Source of the DNA: an uncultured Halieaceae bacterium
GTDB lineage: Bacteria; Pseudomonadota; Gammaproteobacteria; Pseudomonadales; Halieaceae
DNA: 12,777 nucleotides
Assembly: GCA_938045215.1 (NCBI GenBank)
Contig: CALINF010000003.1
Span: 1-12,777 of the forward strand
Direction of reading: 5' to 3'
A program made the position numbers and the translations under genes. The notes beneath the pieces were generated by a model that was not told the DNA's origin, ran no database searches, and saw nothing but the letters and a program-made list of their open reading frames with translations. Each line of letters opens with the position of its first letter. Positions within the stretch are counted from its first letter, which is position 1. This document shows, piece by piece, positions 1 through 6,089 of this stretch.

Positions 1-1
1 A

Positions 2-1450
2 AACGCGAAGCAGGCTGCGGAGCAGGCCGGTGAACAGGGCTACGTCATCACGCTGGACTTCCCTTCCTACCAGCCGGTACTTACCTACTGTAACAATCGC
101 GAATTGCGCCAGGCTGTGTACGAGGCCAACTGCACACGCGCCTCCGCGCTGGGGCCCAGCGCGGGACAGTATGACAATAGTGAGCTGATCACGGAGATAC
201 TCGACCTGCGGCAGGAGCTGGCCAAACTGCTGGATTTTGATAGCTACGCAGAGTTGTCACTGGCGACGAAGATGGCCGACTCTACCGACAGCGTGCTCGA
301 ATTCCTCAACAACCTGGCACAAAAGTCTCACCCTCAGGCGCAGACTGAATGGCAAGAGCTCGTGGACTACGCGGCCAGCCAGCACGACCACCCTGACCTG
401 CAACCCTGGGATGTCGCCTACTTCAGTGAGAAGCTCAAACAGGACCAATTTAAAGTATCACAGGAAGAAATCCGGCCATTCCTGCCAGTGCCTACCGTTC
501 TCGAAGGCATGTTTGAAGTTGCGAATCGACTCTATGGGGTTAATATCTCCGAGGTAGATGAGTTCGACAACTACCACGAAGATGCGCGCTTGTTTGAGAT
601 TCATCTGGAGGGCGACACCATCGCTCGATTCTACCTCGACCTGTATGCACGCTCAGGCAAGCGTGGTGGGGCATGGATGGACGACTGTCGTATCCGCCGG
701 GTGCAAACAGGTCAACTTCAGATTCCGGTAGCGTATCTCGTGTGTAACTTCACACCGCCGGTTGGCGCCAAACCCAGCCTGCTCACCAGTACAGAGCTCA
801 CCACCCTGTTTCACGAATTTGGCCATGGTTTGCACCATATGTTGACCCATCAGACGGTAGCGTCCGTGTCGGGCATCAATGGCGTGGCCTGGGACGCAGT
901 TGAGCTGCCCAGCCAGTTCCTGGAGAACTGGTGCTGGGAGCCTGAAGCCTTACGCTTCATTTCCGGTCATTACGAAACCGGCGAATGCCTTCCGGATACC
1001 CTGTTGGACAAACTACTGGCGGCCAAAAACTTCCAGTCTGCTATGCAGATGGGCAGGCAGCTGGAGTTTGCGCTGTTCGACTTTCGCCTGCACAACGAAT
1101 GGCGTGGAGGTGATGCAGCTACAGTACAGACCGTGCTGGACGAAGTAAGGGAGCAGGTAGCGGTATTAAAGCCACCTGCCTACAACAAGTTTCAGAATGC
1201 TTTCTCACACATTTTTGCCGGTGGTTATGCAGCTGGCTACTACAGTTACAAATGGGCCGAGGTACTGTCGTCGGATGCGTTTTCACGGTTCGAAGAAGAA
1301 GGCATCTTTAACCCTGAAACAGGCGCTGCCTTCCGGTCTGCAATTCTCGAGGTCGGGGGTTCAGTTGATGCCATGACCGCGTTCGTCACGTTCCGAGGCC
1401 GTGAGCCGAGCATTGAGCCACTGCTGCGACACAGCGGCATCGCAGCTTGA
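2..1450 (+). CDS. prlC: Oligopeptidase A, M3 family zinc metallopeptidase (5'-truncated by window)
   Basis: This is a cytoplasmic thimet-type oligopeptidase that degrades short peptides, including cleaved signal peptides. The frame is open from base 2, so about 482 residues are visible of a family length near 680, and the N-terminal third lies outside the window. A TTG at 104 is internal and not the start, because conserved PrlC sequence (GYVITLDFPSYQPV) precedes it. The zinc site HEFGH is encoded at 812-826 (His, catalytic Glu, His), and the third ligand Glu lies in the following ENWCWEPEAL segment. Other family hallmarks are KRGGAWMDD, GHYETGE, FSHIFAGGYAAGYYSY and the C-terminal FRGREP. 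The protein ends at a TGA 27 bp before the convergent aqpZ stop. I see no frameshift or missing catalytic residue. The assignment rests on recognising the E. coli PrlC sequence pattern. Confidence 0.96.
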   Translation, partial: NAKQAAEQAGEQGYVITLDFPSYQPVLTYCNNRELRQAVYEANCTRASALGPSAGQYDNSELITEILDLRQELAKLLDFDSYAELSLATKMADSTDSVLEFLNNLAQKSHPQAQTEWQELVDYAASQHDHPDLQPWDVAYFSEKLKQDQFKVSQEEIRPFLPVPTVLEGMFEVANRLYGVNISEVDEFDNYHEDARLFEIHLEGDTIARFYLDLYARSGKRGGAWMDDCRIRRVQTGQLQIPVAYLVCNFTPPVGAKPSLLTSTELTTLFHEFGHGLHHMLTHQTVASVSGINGVAWDAVELPSQFLENWCWEPEALRFISGHYETGECLPDTLLDKLLAAKNFQSAMQMGRQLEFALFDFRLHNEWRGGDAATVQTVLDEVREQVAVLKPPAYNKFQNAFSHIFAGGYAAGYYSYKWAEVLSSDAFSRFEEEGIFNPETGAAFRSAILEVGGSVDAMTAFVTFRGREPSIEPLLRHSGIAA

Positions 1451-1469
1451 GCATGCAGTAGCGGCCAGA

Positions 1470-1489
1470 AGCGAAGACTATTCTTCGCT
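1470..1489. terminator. Hairpin between convergent prlC and aqpZ, possible bidirectional terminator
   Basis: A perfect 8-bp inverted repeat, AGCGAAGA (1470-1477) and TCTTCGCT (1482-1489), flanks a 4-nt loop, CTAT. It lies 20 bp past the prlC stop and includes the aqpZ stop codon (complement of 1478-1480) in the loop. Its position between two converging genes suggests transcription termination in both directions. No clear T-run follows on either strand, so it may be only a 3'-end stabilising hairpin or a weak terminator. Confidence 0.45.
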
Positions 1490-2170
1490 ACCGAGCCACT
1501 TGTAAGCAACACCTGCAAGCGCGGCACCCACTATGGGGGCTACCCAGAACAGCCACAGCTGTGAAACAGCCCAGCCGCCTTCGAACAAGGCAACGCCAGT
1601 ACTGCGAGCCGGATTCACCGACGTATTGGTAACAGGAATACTGATCAGGTGAATCAATGTCAAACCCAGGCCAATTGCGATGGGCGCAAAACCTGCAGGG
1701 GCGCGCTTGTCGGTAGCACCCAAAATGATGATGAGGAACATAAACGTCATCACCACTTCTGTAACCAACGCCGCTACCAGGCTATAGCCGCCCGGAGAGT
1801 GTTCACCGTAACCATTTGAGGCAAAGCCTGCAGTTTCGAAGCCAGCTTGCCCGCTGGCAATAACATACAATATGGCCGCGCCGGCGATGCCACCCAATAC
1901 CTGGGCCACGATATACGGCAAGAGCTCGGAGGCGCTGAATCGCCCACCCACGAAGAGACCTACTGAAACGGCTGGATTGAGATGGCATCCCGATATGTGA
2001 CCGATCGCATAAGCCATCGTCAATACCGTCAGGCCAAATGCCATGGATACGCCGACAAACCCGATACCGAGTTCCGGAAAGCCTGCAGCCAGTACCGCGC
2101 TGCCGCAGCCACCCAAGACAAGCCAGAACGTTCCGATGAACTCGGCGCCCAGTTTTTTGCTCATTGACAT
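1478..2170 (-). CDS. aqpZ: Aquaporin Z, water channel
   Basis: This 230-residue inner-membrane MIP-family channel carries out rapid osmotic water flux. Both half-helix signatures are intact: NPA at residues 65-67 (SGCHLNPAV) and NPA at 186-188 (SVNPARS). The selectivity filter residues match E. coli AqpZ: a Phe in the AFGLTVLTM helix (about residue 45), His174, Thr183 and Arg189. The narrow His/Arg filter marks a water-specific aquaporin rather than a glycerol facilitator. The sequence shows six hydrophobic spans plus the two re-entrant loops. The ATG at 2168-2170 is preferred over the second ATG six bases downstream because GGAG lies at good spacing before the first. The SGCHLNPA loop has Cys where E. 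coli has Gly, as I recall. The gene appears monocistronic; no glycerol-metabolism gene is nearby. Confidence 0.96.
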   Translation of the reverse strand: MSMSKKLGAEFIGTFWLVLGGCGSAVLAAGFPELGIGFVGVSMAFGLTVLTMAYAIGHISGCHLNPAVSVGLFVGGRFSASELLPYIVAQVLGGIAGAAILYVIASGQAGFETAGFASNGYGEHSPGGYSLVAALVTEVVMTFMFLIIILGATDKRAPAGFAPIAIGLGLTLIHLISIPVTNTSVNPARSTGVALFEGGWAVSQLWLFWVAPIVGAALAGVAYKWLGSEE

Positions 2171-2245
2171 AGTGTTTTCTCCATTATTATTAGATGTTCC
2201 TACCGTGTTGCGAGAGACTCACCGCACACTGTTCAAACTGCGCTT

Positions 2246-2273
2246 AGCATAAGTAAAAACCTTGCACTGGGAA
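2246..2273 (-). promoter_or_regulatory. Weak candidate sigma70-type promoter for aqpZ
   Basis: On the minus strand, TTCCCA (complement of 2268-2273) and TATGCT (complement of 2246-2251) are separated by 16 bp. Each matches the sigma70 consensus at 4 of 6 positions. It would give a leader of about 70 nt before the aqpZ ATG. It lies in the 109-bp gap behind the stop of the upstream minus-strand gene. Matches of this quality occur by chance, so this is only a suggestion. Confidence 0.2.
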
Positions 2274-2279
2274 AGCATC

Positions 2280-2759
2280 TCAGGCAACCCACAGCGCGCA
2301 GCCCTTCTGCCCGGGGCCAGAGGCCACGCAAACTTCTACCTCGCGTAAATCATCGCCCCGGGATATCTCCAGCAGGCGACCCAGAAGATAATGGGAAAAC
2401 TCTTCTACCGTGGCATTGGCTATCGGTAATATCAGCGTATCGGAGCACAGAAATCGCATCTCATCCTGGGCAAAGCGCACGAGATAATTCTCACCTTCCT
2501 GTTCTATCGATTGGTGGAGCGAGTCACCCGCAAGAATCATGTACTCGTCGAGCTCATCACACAGAACCTTGAGACGCGACTTATATACGTTGTAATCTGC
2601 CGAAAAGCCATTGTCGCCCATGGGCGCTACAAACCGGGCAGATACCGAGTAGTTATGACCGTGTAGCCGCTCACGCTCCTGCGCTGAAAATATTGTGTAG
2701 TGCGCAGCGGAGAACTTGTGGCTTTCCTTGTCGATCAGCAGCGTCGTCAATCGTTCCAT
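2280..2759 (-). CDS. 6-pyruvoyl-tetrahydropterin synthase / QueD family protein (COG0720), atypical active site
   Basis: This 159-residue protein has the T-fold of PTPS and 6-carboxytetrahydropterin synthase. These enzymes convert dihydroneopterin triphosphate to reduced pterins for queuosine, biopterin or folate. The three zinc ligands are present: His20 (FSAAH), His33 and His35 (LHGHNY). The Cys expected three residues before HGH in QueD (CxxxHGH) is Arg29 here, and the sequence instead reads Glu30-x-x-His-Gly-His. The usual LDH catalytic motif reads Leu70-Asp71-Glu72, and the C-terminal pterin-binding KET-like motif appears as VCVASG. The E-x-x-HGH spacing recalls the PTPS-III variants that can replace FolB in folate synthesis, but the loss of the Asp-His pair is not explained by that. 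The family is secure and the substrate is not. The start has only a weak GGA ribosome site. It lies 58 bp downstream of the small membrane-protein gene on the same strand and may be cotranscribed with it. Confidence 0.88.
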   Translation of the reverse strand: MERLTTLLIDKESHKFSAAHYTIFSAQERERLHGHNYSVSARFVAPMGDNGFSADYNVYKSRLKVLCDELDEYMILAGDSLHQSIEQEGENYLVRFAQDEMRFLCSDTLILPIANATVEEFSHYLLGRLLEISRGDDLREVEVCVASGPGQKGCALWVA

Positions 2760-2817
2760 GTAACAGATCCATCATAAACTGAGCTCTATTGTGTTGACTC
2801 GCCGCCGGTAGTGCAAG

Positions 2818-3330
2818 CTAGCTCCAGTCGCGATGTTCAATATGCGCGGGCACTTTTACTGTTTTACGCCGCTGCGCCTGCTCTCCAAGCCACTGAAACC
2901 ATTCACCCCATGATGGCTGATCTTGCTCAAGACGCAGCTCCTCCTGCCAGCGGCCGAGCTTGCGGTTCATGACAGAGACAATACCGCCGGCCAGATCCAT
3001 CACCAGATCCATGGGTGCAATACGTTTGAATACCAGCAGGCCCATAGTTTCGAACGAGGTAACGACGGTGATTGCGGCTTCTTCGTAAGCATGGCCGCGC
3101 TGGTGCAATTCAGCCCGGGAGATACCATCGGGCACTTGCTGTATCAAAGTGATGGCGTGGGCGAGGTCTCGGCTGTAGAAAGTCTGTGCCAGGTTGATCG
3201 CCACAACGTCTCGCTGCTGGATACGAAAATTGCGCAACTGAAACCAACCGACGATCAAGCCCGTAATAATACTGCCTGCACCAATGATTTCGGCCCACAT
3301 CGCCGTTGTAGAGAGGGTAAAATCGGGCAT
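2818..3330 (-). CDS. Small single-helix membrane protein, possibly DUF4760-like, function unknown
   Basis: I do not recognise a specific function. From the ATG at 3328-3330 the product is 170 residues. It has a short periplasmic or outer N-terminus and one hydrophobic helix at about residues 11-29 (AEIIGAGSIITGLIVGWFQL). A basic, Gln/Arg-rich stretch and a soluble, helical C-terminal region follow. One membrane anchor followed by QLRNFRIQQRD and a helical domain resembles DUF4760-type proteins. The frame runs open to 3435, which would add 35 residues. I chose the internal ATG because it directly follows a very strong ribosome site (AGGTGGAGG on the minus strand) and because the extension has no membrane-protein character. 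The gene is divergent from the dehydrogenase at 3499 and lies 58 bp upstream of the PTPS-family gene. Confidence 0.75.
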   Translation of the reverse strand: MPDFTLSTTAMWAEIIGAGSIITGLIVGWFQLRNFRIQQRDVVAINLAQTFYSRDLAHAITLIQQVPDGISRAELHQRGHAYEEAAITVVTSFETMGLLVFKRIAPMDLVMDLAGGIVSVMNRKLGRWQEELRLEQDQPSWGEWFQWLGEQAQRRKTVKVPAHIEHRDWS

Positions 3331-3334
3331 TATG

Positions 3335-3343
3335 CCTCCACCT
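3335..3343 (-). promoter_or_regulatory. Strong ribosome binding site deciding the start at 3330
   Basis: The minus-strand sequence AGGTGGAGG ends four bases before the ATG at 3328-3330. It is nearly a double Shine-Dalgarno element and is much stronger than anything in front of the longer in-frame start at 3435. It therefore argues for the 170-residue product. Confidence 0.7.
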
Positions 3344-3421
3344 ACATTGTTCTTTAAGTCAGTGTAGACCATTGCCAGTGTGCCGCGAGAGGCGGCTAGC
3401 GCCTTGGCGTGGGCGCAACAG

Positions 3422-3451
3422 TTAAGCAGGTCCACACCAGTACGCTATCAT
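3422..3451 (+). promoter_or_regulatory. Candidate promoter for the dehydrogenase-transporter operon
   Basis: TTAAGC (3422-3427) and TATCAT (3446-3451) are separated by 18 bp. The -10 matches the sigma70 consensus at 5 of 6 positions and the -35 at 3 of 6. Transcription would begin near 3458, about 40 bp before the ATG. It sits in the 168-bp divergent gap 3331-3498. That gap otherwise holds GC-rich inverted repeats such as GCCGC/GCGGC at 3382-3396 and no convincing gene. Confidence 0.35.
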
Positions 3452-3498
3452 GCGGTCAGGAATATTGAATCGGTATCAACCAGAACAGGACATTCTCA

Positions 3499-4200
3499 AT
3501 GAAGGCAGCAATCATTACAGGCGCCAGTGTCGGCATAGGATGCGCCGCCGCAGAGCGCTTTCTGCGCGAGGGATACCGCGTTTTCAATCTTTCGCGACGC
3601 GAATGCCCGGCCCAGGGTGTGGACAATATCGCGGTCGATCTCGCGGACGACGGCTCGATTGCCGCCGCCTGTGAAAACCTTGCGCAACACGTTGCCAGCG
3701 CCACTACCGTCGCTCTTATCCATAATGCAGCGCAGATGCGAAAAGATAGCACTGGCGACTGTGCAAGTAATGACTTGAGGGCAGTATTGGAGACGAACGT
3801 AGTCGCCATCAACAGCCTCAATCAGGCCTTGCTACCGGCGATGCCTCGCAATTCAAGTCTGCTGTACGTGGGCAGCACACTGTCGGAAAAAGCCGTCCCC
3901 GGTTCGTTCAGCTATGTAGTCTCAAAACACGCCCAACTTGGCATCATGCGCGCCACCTGCCAGGACCTCATGGGAAGCGGCGTTCACACAGCTCTGATCT
4001 GTCCAGGCTTTACCGATACCGAAATGCTACGCACACACCTGGGCAATGACAGCGACGTGATTCAGTCTATCGGTGCAATGAACAGTTTTGGCAGGTTGAT
4101 CGATCCCGATGAAATTGCTGAGCTGCTATTCTGGGCGCACGAAAATCCGGTGATCAATGGCGCTGTACTACACGCCAACCTCGGCCAGAAGGAGGCCTGA
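3499..4200 (+). CDS. Short-chain dehydrogenase/reductase (SDR family), substrate unknown
   Basis: This is a 233-residue classical SDR, a cytosolic NAD(P)-dependent oxidoreductase with a Rossmann fold. The dinucleotide motif is TGASVGIG (residues 7-14), followed by the adenine-ring loop HNAA (75-78). The catalytic set is Asn100, Ser126 (in YVGSTLS), Tyr139 and Lys143 (YxxxK), all present, and PG follows at 169-170. Basic Arg33 and Arg34 just after the second beta strand favour NADPH, which is an inference. The length is slightly short for the family but complete. The ATG has AGGA at suitable spacing. The stop is 3 bp before the YhhQ-type gene, and the 3' end carries that gene's ribosome site. 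Sepiapterin-reductase-like function is conceivable given the PTPS-family gene nearby, but nothing in the sequence fixes the substrate. TGxxxGIG argues against FolM. Confidence 0.9.
   Translation: MKAAIITGASVGIGCAAAERFLREGYRVFNLSRRECPAQGVDNIAVDLADDGSIAAACENLAQHVASATTVALIHNAAQMRKDSTGDCASNDLRAVLETNVVAINSLNQALLPAMPRNSSLLYVGSTLSEKAVPGSFSYVVSKHAQLGIMRATCQDLMGSGVHTALICPGFTDTEMLRTHLGNDSDVIQSIGAMNSFGRLIDPDEIAELLFWAHENPVINGAVLHANLGQKEA
4189..4195 (+). promoter_or_regulatory. Strong ribosome binding site embedded in the SDR 3' end
   Basis: AAGGAGG lies inside the last codons of the dehydrogenase gene, 8 bases before the ATG at 4204. Ribosomes ending at the TGA 4198-4200 would be next to this site, which suggests coupled translation of the two genes. 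Confidence 0.7.
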
Positions 4201-4203
4201 TTC

Positions 4204-4986
4204 ATGGCATCATTCGAAGTGGTCTGGGAGCGCCGAGAGCGGGTTTTCCTGATATTGGCGGGCACATTCCTGTGCGCCATGACACTGCTGAATGTGATCG
4301 GTATCACGCGCTTTGTTCAGCTTGGTCCCATGGCACTGGCTGTGGGGGTGCTGCCCTACCCCCTGACATTTTTATGCACCGACCTGATCTGTGAACTCTA
4401 CGGCAAGGCACGAGCCAACTTTTTGGTCAGTGTGGGCCTGGGGCTGAACTTCCTGATTCTGTTCGTGCTGTTTCTGGGCAACGCAATCCCTTCAGTACCC
4501 GTGGACAACATGCCACCCTGGCAGATATTGCAACTGGCCGCGCCGGTCGCATTGCCTAATGGCGACATCGTGGAAAACAGCGTGGGACTGTACCAGTTGA
4601 TCTACGCTACAACTTCCGGGGCCGTATTCGCCAGCATGCTGGCCTATATTGCCGCGCAGTACTGTGACGTACAGCTTTTTCACTTCTGGAAAAGGGTTAC
4701 CAAAGGTAAATACCTGTGGGTTCGCAACAACTTTAGTACGCTGATGAGTCAGATGGTTGATTCCGTCATGGTGATCACGGTGACCTTCGGGGCTGCGTTC
4801 ATGCGCGGCGATATGGCGTTCAACACACTACTGATACTCATTGGCAGCAACTACCTGTTCAAAGCTACGGTTGCGCTGCTCGATACAGGGCCCTTCTACC
4901 TGGCGGTACACTATCTCAGGCGCTACCTGCAGCTTGAGCCAAACGACATCGCCGTGCCGGGCGGCACTAAGGAAAGCACCCTCTAG
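4204..4986 (+). CDS. YhhQ/VUT-family (DUF165) queuosine precursor transporter
   Basis: This is a 260-residue inner-membrane protein with about six hydrophobic segments, roughly residues 13-33, 41-60, 72-93, 132-152, 183-200 and 206-226. The family imports queuosine precursors (preQ0/preQ1), as shown for E. coli YhhQ. Diagnostic conserved stretches are PYPLTFLCTDLICELYGK (charged Asp60 and Glu64 within the membrane), LWVRNNFSTLMSQMVDS (Asn175, Asn176, Ser178, Asp186) and LLDTGPFY (Asp227). It resembles the longer VUT variants common in Bacteroidetes more than the short E. coli protein, with an extra loop at about residues 95-130. Translation is probably coupled to the SDR gene upstream. Its stop codon overlaps the stop of the convergent leucine dehydrogenase. 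The transported substrate in this organism is inferred from the family. Confidence 0.88.
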   Translation: MASFEVVWERRERVFLILAGTFLCAMTLLNVIGITRFVQLGPMALAVGVLPYPLTFLCTDLICELYGKARANFLVSVGLGLNFLILFVLFLGNAIPSVPVDNMPPWQILQLAAPVALPNGDIVENSVGLYQLIYATTSGAVFASMLAYIAAQYCDVQLFHFWKRVTKGKYLWVRNNFSTLMSQMVDSVMVITVTFGAAFMRGDMAFNTLLILIGSNYLFKATVALLDTGPFYLAVHYLRRYLQLEPNDIAVPGGTKESTL

Positions 4987-6053
4987 CCAACTGCTCGCAG
5001 CGGGGCAGCCAGGTTGCCAGCCGCAGTCAGGTATTCTTCGGCGAGCTGCTCTGCGATCCGCTGCGTCTGTGTATGGCATTCATCGGCACGTTTAAGCACC
5101 TCCGCCAGCGTGGTCTCGATGCGCTGAATGTGCTCGTACTTAACCGCGTTGCTTGAACCAATGCGCTGGTGATGTACGTCGATGATTCCACCAGCGTTGA
5201 TCAAAAAATCAGGACAGTAGAGAATGCCGCGCTCTTGCAGGGCGTGACCATCCTCATCGGTGGCCAGCTGATTATTGGCAGCACCGGCAACGATACCGGA
5301 GCGCAGCGTAGCGATTGTTTCGCTGTTCAATACGGCACCCATCGCACAGGGCGCAAACACATCTGCCTGCGCCGACACGATATCCTGCGTTGACACGACT
5401 TCCACCCCCAGATCGGTTACGGCGCGATCCAGATTCTCCTGATTCACATCCGCACCCAACACCCGCGCGCCATCAGCCTTCAGGTGCCTGGCCAGGTAGT
5501 AGCCGACATGTCCAAGCCCCTGAACAGCAACCGTGACGCCCTGTAACGAGTCAACACCGAGTCGATGTTTAACGGCAGCACGAATCGCAAGATAGACACC
5601 CAGTGCTGTGCTGGGCGAGGGATCACCCCCGTGCTCGTTGTCTTCAAGTCCGCTGACAAAAGACGTCCGCTCAGACATTGTATGCATATCCTCTACGCAG
5701 GTGCCTGAATCCTCTGCAGCCACGTAGCGACCGTTCTGCGACTCCACGAAATCGGCCATTGCCAACATCATTTCGCGGTTCTTCTGCGTATGAGGGTCGC
5801 CGATAATCACTGATTTACCGCCGCCCAGTGGCAAGCCCGCCAGCGCAGACTTGTAAGTCATTCCGCGAGAAAGTCGAAGCACATCGTGCAATGCCTCCTC
5901 GTCGCTGGCATAAGGGTACATACGGCAGCCACCCACACCAGGACCCAACACCGTGTTGTGCACCGCAATGATCGCCCTCAAACCGGTGCGGGCATCGGTA
6001 TGAAACGACACCAGTTCATGCTGATCATAGGCCGGGGCTGAAAATACACTCAT
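4983..6053 (-). CDS. Leucine / branched-chain amino acid dehydrogenase (Glu/Leu/Phe/Val dehydrogenase family)
   Basis: This 356-residue NAD-dependent cytosolic enzyme oxidatively deaminates leucine, valine and isoleucine to 2-oxo acids plus ammonia, reversibly. The dimerisation and catalytic domain carries GGCRMYPY (41-48), Lys68, Lys80 in GGGKS, and Asp115 in AAEDSGT. These match the numbering of the substrate and catalytic residues in Bacillus leucine dehydrogenase. The nucleotide-binding domain has GLGHVG (179-184) and Asp202 after the second strand, as expected for NAD. PDFLINAGG (281-289) is also conserved. AAGG is followed by a good start at 6051-6053. The gene lies 36 bp behind the oxidoreductase gene on the same strand, so the two are probably one operon linking deamination to 2-oxoacid oxidation. 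Leucine specificity is favoured over phenylalanine or glutamate by overall resemblance, not proven. Confidence 0.93.
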   Translation of the reverse strand: MSVFSAPAYDQHELVSFHTDARTGLRAIIAVHNTVLGPGVGGCRMYPYASDEEALHDVLRLSRGMTYKSALAGLPLGGGKSVIIGDPHTQKNREMMLAMADFVESQNGRYVAAEDSGTCVEDMHTMSERTSFVSGLEDNEHGGDPSPSTALGVYLAIRAAVKHRLGVDSLQGVTVAVQGLGHVGYYLARHLKADGARVLGADVNQENLDRAVTDLGVEVVSTQDIVSAQADVFAPCAMGAVLNSETIATLRSGIVAGAANNQLATDEDGHALQERGILYCPDFLINAGGIIDVHHQRIGSSNAVKYEHIQRIETTLAEVLKRADECHTQTQRIAEQLAEEYLTAAGNLAAPLRAVG

Positions 6054-6089
6054 GACAGTTCCTTGCTTTTTATTAGGTACGGGCGCAAT

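Noticed and set aside
2923..3357. 144-codon plus-strand frame opposite the small membrane protein
   Set aside because: The minus-strand product has a coherent membrane anchor and an excellent ribosome site. The plus-strand product shows no domain, and its start has no ribosome site.
3331..3435. 35-residue extension of the small membrane protein, or a separate leader peptide
   Set aside because: The extension is not hydrophobic, has no ribosome site at 3435, and would bury the strong AGGTGGAGG site inside coding sequence.
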